DNA of 64,000 nt from an uncultured Paraburkholderia sp. (GTDB lineage Bacteria; Pseudomonadota; Gammaproteobacteria; Burkholderiales; Burkholderiaceae). The first letter of the stretch is position 1. Each line of letters opens with the position of its first letter. Made by a program: the position numbers and the translations under genes. The DNA lies in assembly GCA_940746715.1 (NCBI GenBank), contig CALNWN010000002.1, positions 372,001 to 436,000 of the forward strand, read 5' to 3'. This document shows positions 37,210-46,963 of this stretch, one piece after another. Below the pieces are notes generated by a model, which did not search any database, was not told the DNA's origin, and worked only from the letters and a program-made list of their open reading frames with translations.

Positions 37210-38878
37210 TCAGGCGTCAAGTGCAAGGTACTGGTGCAGAGACTGAATCTCGGCCGCGCCTTCTCCCACGGCGGCCACTCTCTTCACGGAGCCGCTGCGC
37301 ACGTCGCCTACTGCGAAGACGCCCGGCCGGCTCGTTTCGAGAAAGTGCGCCGGGCGCTCGGAGGTCCACTTGTGCGCGACATCCGGACCGGTCAGCACGA
37401 AGCCGTTCCTGTCCAGCTCGACACAGTCACCAAGCCAGCCGGTGTTAGGCTGCGCGCCGAGAAATAGAAACACATGCCGAATCGGCTTTTCTTTGATTCG
37501 CCCTTGCTGATTCCATTGAATCGACTCGAGGTGCGCTTCGCCATTAAGCGCGACGATCTGCGTTCGCACATGAACGGTGATATTCGGCGCCGCCTCGATG
37601 CGTCGAATCAAATAGTTCGACATGCTCGCGGCGAGGCCCTCGCCGCGAATCACGATATGCACATGGCGCGCAAATCCGGACAGAAATACCGCCGCCTGTC
37701 CCGCCGAATTGCCGCCGCCCACAATGACGAGTTCTTCGTTGCCGCAAAACGCGGCCTCCATATATGTCGCGCTGTAGTAGACGCCGCGACCCTGGAAATG
37801 TTCGAGACGTGCGAGATCCGGCTTGCGATAACGCGCGCCCGTCGCGATCACGACCGCGCGACCATAAAAGTGCTCGTCATGGCTCAGGCGGATGTGAAAC
37901 GGCTGGCCTTTGTCGCATTCGATACCGAGCGCCTCGATCGGCACGCCGACTTCCGCGCCGAATTTCCGGCATTGCGAAAGGCCGCGTCCCGCGAGCGCCT
38001 GACCGGAAATACCCGTGGGAAATCCAAAGTAGTTTTCGATTTTAGAACTCGTGCCGGCCTGGCCGCCGGGCGCCTTCGTGTCGAGCACCGCTACTCTTAG
38101 CCCCTCGGATGCCGCGTACACCGCCGCAGCGAGCCCCGCTGGGCCCGCGCCGACCACCACCACGTCGAACCGTTCGCCGTTCAACCGGTCGGGACTCAAA
38201 CCGATTGCGTCCGCAACGGCACGATTGGTCGGGCGCTTCAGCACAACACCTTGCAATGTCACGAGTACCGGCAGATCTTCTTCTGTGGCGCCGTAGCGTT
38301 CGAGGAGTACTTTCGCTTCCTCATGGTCGGCGATATCGAAGTACGCCGACGGTTGCGCGTTACGGCTCAAGAAATGCCGCAATACCAGAGTCGGAAAAGA
38401 GGCAGAGCTGCCGATCACGACCACGCCGCCGTTCTGGTCCTGAATGTAGACGACCCGGCGCAGAATATACGCGCGCATGATCGTCTCGCTCAGTTCCGCT
38501 TCGGCGATCACGAGCGCGCGCAGCGATTCCTCGTCGATCACAATGACTTCGCAATCACTCGTTGCGCGCGGACGCCACCGCGCCGCGCCCTGCAAGCGTG
38601 CCGACCTCGCCGGTAAAGCTGCCGGGGCCGTGAGCGCCGAGAAAATGCAGGTTCTCGCCGCTGCCGCGCGTCGCCTCGATGGTGCCTGAAACGATTGCGT
38701 ACATCGGAACGTGGCGATCGCCTTCGGTGAACAGTACGTCGCCGGCGCTGAGCTTGCGCCGCTCGCCATATCGCTCGAGTACTGCAAACTGCGCGTCGTT
38801 CAGCTTTGGAAAGATCTGGTGGTGGCGGCTGCCGCCTGCCAGCAGATCTTCACGCTTGCCAGAAGTTTTATCGCTCAT
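37210..38878 (-). pseudogene. cNMP-binding thioredoxin-reductase-like flavoprotein, one frameshift
   Basis: N-terminal cyclic-nucleotide-binding domain (LSAGDVLFTEGDRHVPMYAI; cassette SFTGEVGTLAGR) joined to a short thioredoxin-like segment and a TrxR-fold FAD/NAD domain (VVVVGAGPAGLAAAVYAASE, GGQAGTSSKIENYFGFPTGI, LVIVGGGNSAGQAAVFLSG, PGVFAVGDVRSGSVKRVAAV). The redox-active CxxC of true thioredoxin reductases is absent, as in this CNB-fused subfamily. The frame breaks near 38570, inside the cassette, before RATSDCEVIVIDE. About 555 residues expected. It converges with the mot-like operon. Two cNMP-binding proteins thus flank the motor genes. Confidence 0.82.
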
Positions 38879-39142
38879 GAGAGGCCCGATTGGATAGACG
38901 CATGATGCAGCTTGTCGCTACGCTGCCGGATTGGCACGTGAATACGAACAATCGGCAGCATCGGAATGGCTGCGGACAGCCGTTTTCGCTGAGATTGTGC
39001 GCCAGACTTCGTTCGCCAGTAAAGCGTGCGTAAGGCGGGCGACAACCGGCGGGCCGCGGCGGGGGCGCGGCGCTACTCAAGTTCACGGCTCGTCTGCCGT
39101 AAACGATTTGAGAGAAATAGACAACAAAGAGGGCTCGGAAGC

Positions 39143-40653
39143 ATGCGCGATTTGACAGTTAAAAAGAGCTTACTTGCAGTGCTCGTCGTCTTTGCCGCGA
39201 TGATCATGTTTGGCGGCGTGGTCGGCGTATTCGCACTCGGCCGCTCGAATGAGAACGCACAGCGGCTTCAGGAGATCGCCACTCAGGAGATTCTCGCCAA
39301 CGACGGCTATAAGGACAGCACCCGCACGCGTGCCGCCCTTACGCGCGCTTACGCGGCGCTCAAGGAGCGCAACGATCTCGCCACGCGCGACTCGGCGCTC
39401 GGCAGCGCACAGCGTACGCTCGATCGGGCAGATGCGGAAACGCGCGATTTTGCGGCGGCATCCCGATTCGTGGGACAGGACGATGCGCTGAAACAGCAGC
39501 TCGTCGATTCGTCGAATGCTCTCGCGGCCACGTTGAAAAAGGCTTTCGACGCGCTCCAGCGCGGCGACACGGACGCCTACGTCGCCATCAACGATCGCGA
39601 CATTACGCTTGCAGGCCAGGCCTATTCGGCGAACGTCGAAAAATTCCAGAACCTCGCCGGCGCGCTCGCGAAGGATTCAGCGGCCAGGAACGCGCGCGAA
39701 TACGGGTGGATAGTCGCGATGGTCCTGACGGGTGTCGCGCTGGCGCTCGCATTGATCGTCGCCACACACTTCGCTCTGCGAACCATCGTGATCGGCCCGT
39801 TGCAGCAGGCGTCGAAACTGCTGGACCGGATTGCGGGCAATGACCTGACCGCCTCCATTCCCGAAGGCAGCAAGAGCGAAATCGGCCAGTTGTTCGGCTC
39901 CATGTCGCGGATGCAGGCCGGACTCGCGCATACGGTGTCCAATGTGCGCGTCAACTGCGAGGCGATTCATGGCGGCGCGCGCGAGATCGCCGCGGGCAAT
40001 CTCGATCTGTCGAGCCGTACCGAGCAACAATCGGCGTCGCTCGAGGAAACCGCGGCCAGCATGGAAGAGCTGACCTCGACAGTCAGGCAGAACGCGGATA
40101 ACGCTCGCCGCAAGCGCCGCCGACGTCGCGCAGCGCGGTGCAGACCATGACGGCCATCACCGCGAGCTCGCACAAGATCGCGGAAATCACCGGCATGATC
40201 GACAGTATCGCCTTCCAGACCAATATTCTGGCGCTCAATGCCGCGGTCGAATCCGCGCGCGCGGGCGAGCAGGGCCGCGGCTTTGCCGTTGTCGCCGGTG
40301 AAGTGCGCACGCTGGCTCAACGCAGCGCAAGCGCCGCACAGGAAATCAAGGCACTCATCTCCGCTTCGGTCGACGACGTGCGCAACGGTAACGAACTCGT
40401 CACGCAAGCCGGCCAGACGATGAACGAAATCGTGGGAGCCGTGCAGGGCGTTGCGACTATCATGGCGGAGATCACATCCGCGACGGTCGAGCAAACCGCG
40501 GGCATCGAGCAGGTCGGCAAAGCCGTCAGCCAGATGGATCAGGTGACGCAGCAAAACGCTGCGCTCGTCGAGCAGGCCGCCGCTGCAGCGAGCGCGCTGG
40601 AGCACCAGGCACAGTCGATGACCGACGCGGTATCGGCGTTTCGGCTGCGATAA
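39143..40653 (+). pseudogene. Methyl-accepting chemotaxis protein with ~20-residue deletion and frameshift
   Basis: Start ATG 39143. N-terminal membrane helix (LLAVLVVFAAMIMFGGVVGV), a helical periplasmic four-helix bundle of the TarH type, second helix (WIVAMVLTGVALALALIVAT), HAMP (IGPLQQASKLLDRIAGNDLT) and the first methylation helix (EQQSASLEETAASMEELTS). After NADNAR near 40110 the text is lost and resumes in another frame as [16 protein letters not shown], leading into the signalling hairpin ([20 protein letters not shown]) and second methylation helix. Some 15-25 residues (a few heptads) appear missing. No C-terminal NWETF-like tether is present. Confidence 0.82.
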
Positions 40654-40695
40654 GAGCGTCAATCAATTCAAACCTGTTCGATTGGGAAACAAAAC

Positions 40696-41796
40696 ATGAG
40701 CGTTAAAGCCGTCTCGCGTGCAATCGCAATCCTGCTGGCCGGCGCGGCAATGTTCGCCACCGCGCAGGCGTCCACGTATGCGTATGTGTCGAATGCGGAC
40801 AGCCAGGACATTTCGGTGTTCAGCCTCGACAGTTCGAACGGCGCGCTCAAGCCTGTCGAAACGGTCAATGTGGCTGGAACGGTCATGCCGATGGCCTTTT
40901 CGCCGAATCATTTGCGGCTCTATGCAGGTGTGCGCTCCAAGCCTTATCGCGTGGTGAGCTTCTCGGTCAATCCGCTTGACGGCCGCCTGACCGAACTCGG
41001 CCACGCACCGCTCGCCGAAAGCATGGCCTATGTGTCGACGGATGCCACCGGCTATTATCTGCTCTCTGCGTCTTACGGCGGCAATCTGCTCGCAGTGAAC
41101 AGCATCGGCGCAAATGGCGTGGCGGGCAACGTCCAGCAGATCGTCAAGACGGGGCCGATGGCACATGCCATTCGCAACGCTCCGGACAATCGTTACGTGT
41201 TCGCGTCGGTGCTGGGCGCCGACGCATGGTTGCGCTTGGAGTTCGACCCGTCGAACGGCGCGCTGACTGAGGACGCGGCGCCCGCGTATTCGCTGCCTGG
41301 CAAATCGGGTCCGCGTCACTTCGTTTTCTCGCCAGACCAGCGTTTCGTCTATCTGATCGACGAACTGGATGGCAAGCTCCATGTTCTCACGTTCGACAAG
41401 CAACGCGACGCCGTGAAGCCGGTACAGACCATTTCGATTCTGCCGCCCGATTTTGCTGGCGATAAACCGTGGGGCGCGGACGTGCATATCACGCCCGACG
41501 GCCGCTTCGTCTATGCATCGGAACGCACGTCGAGCACGCTCGCCGCTTATCGCGTGGACCGTGCAACGGGCAAGCTGACGCGCAGGGGTACGTATCCGAC
41601 CGAAAAGCAGCCGCGCGGCTTCAATATCGACCCGTCGGGCAACTACCTGCTTGCAGTCGGCCAGTTGTCGCCCAGCCTGAGCGCATACCGGATCAATCGC
41701 GAAACGGGCGCATTGACTGCATTGGGGCAGTATCCAGTGGGCAAGAGCGCGAACTGGATCGAGATCGTGCAGTTCGACGGGTCCAACGCCGACTGA
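40696..41796 (+). CDS. Secreted lactonase-family beta-propeller (Pgl-like)
   Basis: 366 residues with a signal peptide (AIAILLAGAAMFATAQAS). Seven-bladed propeller with repeated strand motifs (YAYVSNADSQDISVFSLD, HFVFSPDQRFVYLIDELDG, VHITPDGRFVYASERTSSTL, GFNIDPSGNYLLAVGQLSP). This is the YbhE-type 6-phosphogluconolactonase family. The catalytic Glu/Arg pair of E. coli YbhE lies in the DELDG/ASERTSS blocks, which are kept. An exported member cannot use cytoplasmic phosphogluconolactone, so its substrate is probably another lactone. Intact. Confidence 0.83.
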   Translation: MSVKAVSRAIAILLAGAAMFATAQASTYAYVSNADSQDISVFSLDSSNGALKPVETVNVAGTVMPMAFSPNHLRLYAGVRSKPYRVVSFSVNPLDGRLTELGHAPLAESMAYVSTDATGYYLLSASYGGNLLAVNSIGANGVAGNVQQIVKTGPMAHAIRNAPDNRYVFASVLGADAWLRLEFDPSNGALTEDAAPAYSLPGKSGPRHFVFSPDQRFVYLIDELDGKLHVLTFDKQRDAVKPVQTISILPPDFAGDKPWGADVHITPDGRFVYASERTSSTLAAYRVDRATGKLTRRGTYPTEKQPRGFNIDPSGNYLLAVGQLSPSLSAYRINRETGALTALGQYPVGKSANWIEIVQFDGSNAD

Positions 41797-41829
41797 ACCT
41801 CACGACGAACTGCGGCCGCGCGCGGGCGA

Positions 41830-42230
41830 TCAGGAAACGGCAGGCGGTGCTCTGGGACGCCCGGAAGGAAACGCGCCGAGCGGTGTGAAGCGGGTGGAGA
41901 GAGTGGGCGGCGCGGTGCCTGTCATGACGACGGCAACCGACGGTTCTGTTGCGGCCACCGTGGGCATCGCCACATGATGCTCAATAGATGACAGTAGCCG
42001 CAAGCGCTGAACGCGTCGTCGTGGCTGAGGTGCACGGCCGTCGCCTCAGCGTGGCCGGCATGATCCGCCACGCCGGGCTGCACGACCTGCAGCGCCGAAC
42101 ACAGCGCGGCAATCGGCTCCTGCGCGCGGTGCAACGCGAGCACCTGACTCACGACCGGCGCGAACACGACGAGCCACATGGCGATGAGGCCAAGCCAGGC
42201 TGTCAGACGGTTGCGGGAACATGGAGTCAT
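41830..42230 (-). pseudogene. DUF2946 protein, one frameshift
   Basis: Start 42230 (MTPCSRNRLTAWLG). One N-terminal membrane helix (LIAMWLVVFAPVVSQVLAL) and a CGYC motif (SACGYCHLLS) typical of DUF2946, which is linked to copper or heme handling through its cysteines and histidines. Directly after HLLS one base is missing; in the next frame the tail reads HHVAMPTVAATEPSVAVVM and ends RAPPAVS with TGA at 41830-41832, a normal DUF2946 end. The broken frame instead stops at 41922. Confidence 0.65.
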
Positions 42231-42429
42231 GTCGATGAGCAGGGAAACGCGGGCGATTCTAGCACTGCCGGCTGCATTTTTCTGCCTGATGCCAGGCATA
42301 TCAACGGATTGAGGCCGGAAATTCGCTCATTTCCGCCGTTACAACCGGGCCGGATCGCTTAATCTGCGTGGTACATGTCGGCCTCTTAGCAACACGGGCG
42401 ATTCCGCACGTGGACGTCGCACTCGCAAC

Positions 42430-44547
42430 ATGATTGGACTCATGACTCTCGCCCAACCGCTCGCCTCCTCCATCGCACAACTGAACCAGCAGGCAATCGC
42501 GTTGTACGCCGCGGACAATTTTGCCGTGGCATTGTCGACGGTCGTGCCCGCCGTCGAGTGCGACGACAGCGCGCTGGACGATGCAGCGATGCAAGCGATG
42601 GCCGACGCGCTCAACATTGCGGGCGCTTCGTCGTGCCGTCTCGGTCAGGTGGACGACGCCGAGCGTCATTGGCGCCGATGCCTGCGCATCATGCCCGGCT
42701 ACGCCGAGGTTTATGAAAGTTTCGGCGAATTGCTGAAGATGCGCGGCCGGCTGTCCGCAGCGAAGGCGATCTATCGGCAGCTGATTGCGTTGCAGCCCGA
42801 TCATGCAGACGCTCACCATCAGCTAGGGGCCGTCCTGCACGCGCAGGGCCGGCATGAGGAGGCCGAGGCGCACTATTATAACCACGGTGTCGTGCTGCAC
42901 GCGCTGCGGCGTCTGCACGAAGCCGAAGCGGCGTACCGCGAGACGCTGCGGTTTTTGCCGGCGCACGCGGAAGCGCATAACAATCTCGGCAATGTGTTGA
43001 TGGATCTGGGCCGCGTCGCCGAAGTGGATGCGGCCTATCGCGACGCGCTCACCATCAGGCCGCAGTATCCGGAAGCATTGAATAATCTCGCGGGCGCGCT
43101 GAAAGCAGCACAGCGCCTGACTGAAGCCGAACTCGCCTGCCGGCTTGCATTGACCATGCGCCCGGATTACGCCGAAGCTCACGTCAATCTGGGCGCGGCG
43201 CTGACCGATCTGGCGCGGCTGCCCGAGGCCGAGGCGGCCTACCGCAAGGCCATTGCGTTGCGCGCCGATTACGCCGAAGCGCATTACAACCTTGGCGTCG
43301 TGCTCTTCAAGCTGGAACGCCTGGACGAGGCCGCGGCCGCTTATCGCGAAGCGGTGCGCCTGCGTCCCGACATAGCGCCTGCGTATAACAACCTCGGCTG
43401 CGTGCTGCGCCTCGTCGACCGTTTGCCTGAAGCCGTCGAAGCATTCCAGCAAGCTCTCTCGCTTCAGCCCGATCTGGCCGAAGCGCATTACAACGTGGGC
43501 GCCGCGTTTGCGCAACTCGGGCGTTTGTCCGAAGCGGAAAGCGCTTACCGTCGCGCGCTTGCCTTGCGCTCCGATTACGGCGATGCGCGCTTTGCGCTCG
43601 CGGTGTTGCTGCTCGGCATGGGACGTTTCGAGGAGGGCTGGCCGCTCTACGAGTGCCGCTATCAGCAGGCGGGCTTCGTGCATCGGCAGACTGTACAGCG
43701 GCTTTCCTGTCCGCAGTGGCAGGGCGATGCGCTGTCCGGGCGCTCGTTGCTCGTCTGGCAGGAAGAAGGCCTTGGCGACATGCTGCAATTCAGCCGTTAT
43801 TTCGCATTGCTGAAGGCCCAAGGCGCCGCGCATATCGCGTTTGCCTGCGTGCCCGCGCTGCACAGATTGATGTCGCGCGTGGACGGCGTGGATGCGGTCT
43901 GGATCACGACTCGGCCGCCGCGCGCGTCGAGCTACGACTGCTGGACGAGCCTGCTGAGCGCGCCGCTGCATGTGCGTACCACGGTCGACACCATTCCGCG
44001 GCCGGTCCGGCTCGTCGTCGAACCGGCGCGCGTCGAAAAATGGCGGCCTTTGCTTGACGCTTTGCCGCCGGGCCGCAAAGTCGGTCTCGTGTGGAAAGGC
44101 AATGCGAAGCATCACAACGACGCGAATCGTTCGATTCCATCGCTCGCAACGCTTCTCCCGCTATGGAGCGGGCCCGGCCTTTGCTTCGTGAGTCTGCAGA
44201 AAGGGCAGGGCGAGGACGAGGCGCGCAACCCGCCCGCTGCTCAGCCCCTGCTTCATGTTGGTTCGATGGTGACCGATCTGGCCGACACGGCCGCCATCGT
44301 CGGCCAGCTCGATCTGGTGATTTGCGTGGATACGTCTATCGCCCATCTTGCCGCGTCGCTCGGCAAGCCCTGCTGGGTGATGCTGCCGGAAAAGCACGTG
44401 GACTGGCGCTGGATGCACGCGCGCAACGATTCGCCGTGGTACCCGCACACGCTGCGGCTCTTTCGCCGCGAGCGAGGCGAGGACTGGGCGACGACGGTCG
44501 AACGAGTCAGGCAGGCGTGCGTGGCACGCATCGGCGCGCGCGATTAG
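42430..44547 (+). CDS. TPR protein with GT9/heptosyltransferase-like C-terminal domain
   Basis: 705 residues, open throughout. Residues 15-420: about eleven TPR units with the regular 34-residue spacing (consensus AEAHYNLGxxLxxLxRLxEA). Residues 430-700: glycosyltransferase-B-like domain (SLLVWQEEGLGDMLQFSRY, VGLVWKGNAKHHND, LDLVICVDTSIAHLAASLGK). Such TPR-GT proteins act in glycan or flagellin/pilin modification; the target here is unknown. One oddity: around 42870 two TPR units are joined with 17 residues missing (HEEAEAHY-YNHGVVLHAL), which looks like an in-frame 51-bp deletion at a short repeat. Start could also be 42442. Confidence 0.82.
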   Translation: MIGLMTLAQPLASSIAQLNQQAIALYAADNFAVALSTVVPAVECDDSALDDAAMQAMADALNIAGASSCRLGQVDDAERHWRRCLRIMPGYAEVYESFGELLKMRGRLSAAKAIYRQLIALQPDHADAHHQLGAVLHAQGRHEEAEAHYYNHGVVLHALRRLHEAEAAYRETLRFLPAHAEAHNNLGNVLMDLGRVAEVDAAYRDALTIRPQYPEALNNLAGALKAAQRLTEAELACRLALTMRPDYAEAHVNLGAALTDLARLPEAEAAYRKAIALRADYAEAHYNLGVVLFKLERLDEAAAAYREAVRLRPDIAPAYNNLGCVLRLVDRLPEAVEAFQQALSLQPDLAEAHYNVGAAFAQLGRLSEAESAYRRALALRSDYGDARFALAVLLLGMGRFEEGWPLYECRYQQAGFVHRQTVQRLSCPQWQGDALSGRSLLVWQEEGLGDMLQFSRYFALLKAQGAAHIAFACVPALHRLMSRVDGVDAVWITTRPPRASSYDCWTSLLSAPLHVRTTVDTIPRPVRLVVEPARVEKWRPLLDALPPGRKVGLVWKGNAKHHNDANRSIPSLATLLPLWSGPGLCFVSLQKGQGEDEARNPPAAQPLLHVGSMVTDLADTAAIVGQLDLVICVDTSIAHLAASLGKPCWVMLPEKHVDWRWMHARNDSPWYPHTLRLFRRERGEDWATTVERVRQACVARIGARD

Positions 44548-44559
44548 TTGCTCGTGCAG

Positions 44560-44977
44560 CTAACGGGCGCGCTTCGGCTTTGATTTCTTGCCGGACGTGT
44601 TCAGCGCGATTGCTGCGTGAATGAGCGCCTTGAATGCATTCGCGTCGAGTTCTTCGCCTTCGCGGATGTCGATTGCCCGCCTCGCATTGCCGTCGAGACT
44701 CGAGTTGAACAGCTTCGCGGGGTCCGGCAGCGAGGCGCCTTTCAGGAAGGTGAGTTTGACGACCGACTTATACGACTCGCCGGTGCAGATGATTCCGTCA
44801 TGCGACCCAAACGGGCGTGCCCATCCATTTCCATTCTTCGATTACCTCCGGATCGGCCTCGTGGATGAGCTGGCGTATTCTGCTCAGGGTCGCACCGCGC
44901 CAGTCCGCGAGATCTGCGATTCTTTGGTCTATCAGTTCGGAGGCAGGCTGTGTTTCGGCAGACGCGGATCTGTTCAT
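44560..44977 (-). pseudogene. DUF1801 protein, one frameshift
   Basis: Start 44977 with AGGAGAG upstream. Begins MNRSASAETQPASELIDQRI and continues through EEWKWMGTPVW, typical of DUF1801 (YdhG/SufE-like fold of unknown role). One base is missing right after PVW; in the next frame it reads SHDGIICTGESYKSVVKLTF and KLFNSSLDGNARRAIDI to the Lys/Arg-rich end. 24 bases downstream of the AHSA1 gene and on the same strand: third gene of the ArsR operon. Confidence 0.75.
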
Positions 44978-45001
44978 ATTGCTCTCCTAAGCTTTTTGGG
45001 T

Positions 45002-45502
45002 TCAGAGGCCAAATTGCTTCGCGTACTCGCTGTTCAGGCGCGGCCATTCGAAATTCATCGCATCGTCGGCGAGGAAATGATCGAGCACGTCGAGGCAGAT
45101 ATGCCAGCCGGCCGCGCCCATCGAGATGAACTTGCGGTCGATGTTATGCCACAGCGTGAGACGCGTGCCGTCGCCGAGCGGCTCCAGTTGCCAGCGAAGA
45201 TCGTTCTCGCCCCAGCGGTACTCCAGCACATTCGGCGCGTCGGCACGCGTGATCTGTGTCTCGGAGACCTGCGGGGTGGGCGTGCCGACCGTGGAAAGCT
45301 TGACGGGCCCTACCGATGCAAGGCTGCGGTCCGCGTCGAACGGCGCCAACTCGCGCAGGCTGGCCGGGTCCGTCAGCGCGTGCCAGACCCGCTCGGGAGA
45401 ATGACGCAGCTCGCGCACGAGCACCAGCGTCCACCTGTCTCTGTCTTTCTGAACTTCTGCGCCGGCGGCTGGGCCGGACCTGTATGCGTTGCGATTGCTC
45501 AT
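45002..45502 (-). CDS. SRPBCC/AHSA1 family protein
   Basis: 166 residues, intact. Helix-grip (START-like) fold: VLVRELRHSPERVWHALTDP at the start, the RWGENDLRWQLEPL strand pair, and the C-terminal helix WHICLDVLDHFLADDAM. AHSA1-type proteins bind small hydrophobic molecules. Its start overlaps the stop of the ArsR gene by 4 bases (ATGA), so the two are translated together. ArsR-AHSA1-DUF1801 is a common three-gene set in Proteobacteria. Confidence 0.85.
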   Translation of the reverse strand: MSNRNAYRSGPAAGAEVQKDRDRWTLVLVRELRHSPERVWHALTDPASLRELAPFDADRSLASVGPVKLSTVGTPTPQVSETQITRADAPNVLEYRWGENDLRWQLEPLGDGTRLTLWHNIDRKFISMGAAGWHICLDVLDHFLADDAMNFEWPRLNSEYAKQFGL

Positions 45503-45834
45503 CGTTTCTTCTCCTTGCGGCGTGGTGCGGGATGGGTCTGATCGAGATGACGCTCGAGCGCGTCAAGATGAACCGACCAGAAACGGCGGAATGGAGCGAG
45601 CCACGCGTCGATCTCCATGAGCGGCTCCGGTTTGATCCGATACAGGCGCCGCTGCGCGTCGACGCGCGACTCCACGAAGCCCGCCTCTCGCAGAACGCGC
45701 AGGTGCTTTGAAACGGAAGGCTGCGAGAGGTTGAGCTGCTCCTCGATATCGCCCACGGACCGCTCCGAAGATGCAAGCAGACTGAGAATGGCGCGACGGC
45801 TCGGCTCGGCGATGATGGCGAAGGTTGAATCCAT
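45499..45834 (-). CDS. ArsR family regulator
   Basis: 111 residues from ATG 45834, the start that gives the family's MDSTFAIIAEPSRRAILSLL. Winged helix: SVGDIEEQLNLSQPSVSKHL as recognition part, RLYRIKPEPLMEIDAW as wing and dimer helix. No Cys pair of the metal-sensing kind (no CxC in helix 3), so it is of the SdpR/AHSA1-linked type, which is probably an autorepressor. Intact; first gene of its operon. An AT-rich TATATAC element at 45840-45847 directly upstream may be the promoter/operator. Confidence 0.85.
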   Translation of the reverse strand: MDSTFAIIAEPSRRAILSLLASSERSVGDIEEQLNLSQPSVSKHLRVLREAGFVESRVDAQRRLYRIKPEPLMEIDAWLAPFRRFWSVHLDALERHLDQTHPAPRRKEKKR

Positions 45835-46224
45835 GGTACTTATATACCTCATGAGGCATGTAAGTGTCAACTCGCGGGGACGGGGCAGCTTCGCGACGCG
45901 AAGCACGCACGTGGCTGCGCCGCTGGCTGCCTGCGCGTGCTGCTGACAATGGAATGTCTGTTGTGGTTAGCGACGGCGACGAGATCGCCGAGCACGAGGA
46001 ATCGGCCGGTACGGCAACGATTCGTGATCCGTTCGGCCGCTCATTAGAAGACGTCGCGCGACAAGGCGACAGGCGGTGTGATCCGTGCCGAACCCGACCC
46101 GGATAGGTAAGGGTTAATCCTAGCCGCGAATGGCGCGCCGGGAGCGGTTGCACCGGCGTTGGCGCAAGTCCGGTGCAACCACGCCATGGGTCGATGCAAC
46201 CCACGGCAACCCGCGCTCGAGCCC
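45835..46224. other. Intergenic region with a strong inverted repeat
   Basis: 390 bases between the ArsR start and the end of a 47-codon gene. Apart from the ArsR promoter and the inverted repeat at 46146-46180 I see no supported gene; the open frame at 45864-46106 has unnatural Arg/Ala-rich composition. Confidence 0.5.
46146..46180. repeat. 11-bp perfect inverted repeat
   Basis: GGTTGCACCGG and CCGGTGCAACC separated by 13 bases. It lies 45 bases downstream of the small minus-strand gene and may be its terminator hairpin (no T-run), or a protein-binding site. Confidence 0.7.
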
Positions 46225-46368
46225 TTATTCTGCGATGGAAAAACGCGCCGGACGGCGTTGGGTCGACTCGGTGGGCCGCTCGACACGCGCCGTGGCGCCG
46301 CGAATGAACAGCACCGCGCAGAACGCGACGATCGCCCAGATGCCAAGAATTACCGTCAAAGCGCTCAT
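46225..46368 (-). CDS. Small single-helix membrane protein
   Basis: 47 residues: MSALTVILGIWAIVAFCAVL, then FIRGATARVERPTES and an Arg-rich end. One membrane helix at residues 3-24 followed by a basic cytoplasmic tail. Small proteins beginning MSALTxxLGxW are, from memory, recurrent in Burkholderia, but I know no function. The start codon has CGGGACACGAA upstream, a weak ribosome site. Confidence 0.5.
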   Translation of the reverse strand: MSALTVILGIWAIVAFCAVLFIRGATARVERPTESTQRRPARFSIAE

Positions 46369-46430
46369 TTCGTGTCCCGAAGATTGAAAACTGCTGTTGT
46401 TCTGTTGCCCGTGCCGCTATGGCCGGCCGG

Positions 46431-46720
46431 TCAGTACATCGTGGGTTGGTCGGTGCCGCAGGAAATCAGCTCGTCGATCAGGTGCGTCGCGACGCCAAGC
46501 TGCTGTACTAGCGACTCCCGCGCTGCATGCGCCGCACTTTCACACCGCGCACCGCTGCATTGTACGTCTGCATCGCGAGATGCAACACATTCTGCGAAGC
46601 GAGATGCAGCCCGTGCATGATCTGGCTGTCGATTGCCGGCGCCGGGTTGCGCCATTCGGCCGTTGCCGGCTCGTAGAGGTTTTCGTCGAACTGGCGATTC
46701 GGGCGATGACGGGAAGACAT
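46431..46720 (-). pseudogene. Hypothetical helical protein, frameshifted
   Basis: Start 46720 (MSSRHRPNRQFDENLYEPAT). A soluble, helical protein with QIMHGLHLASQNVLHLAMQT. Near 46550 the frame that fits changes; the other frame gives a natural amphipathic helix (ESLVQQLGVATHLIDELI) and ends TDQPTMY at 46431. I infer one indel. No family recognised; phasin-like composition, but that is only an impression. Confidence 0.4.
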
Positions 46721-46963
46721 TTGGAACTCCAGGCGCGATTGGCACGATGTCAGTGTGCTCCGGGCAGCCGCACTTCAATTCGCCGAATAGAGGGTGTTTT
46801 TGAAGGCAATCGCGGGCATGGGCGGCATGCCGGATTTTGTCTGCAGAAATAGCATGTCTTGAGCTATGCGGAGAACGCATTGGGCGGGCATTGGGCGCTG
46901 ATCGGGCGCGGATTTGGGCGCGCATTGGGCGTATAGGCATTGGCGTTCATTAAGCCCGCTACT

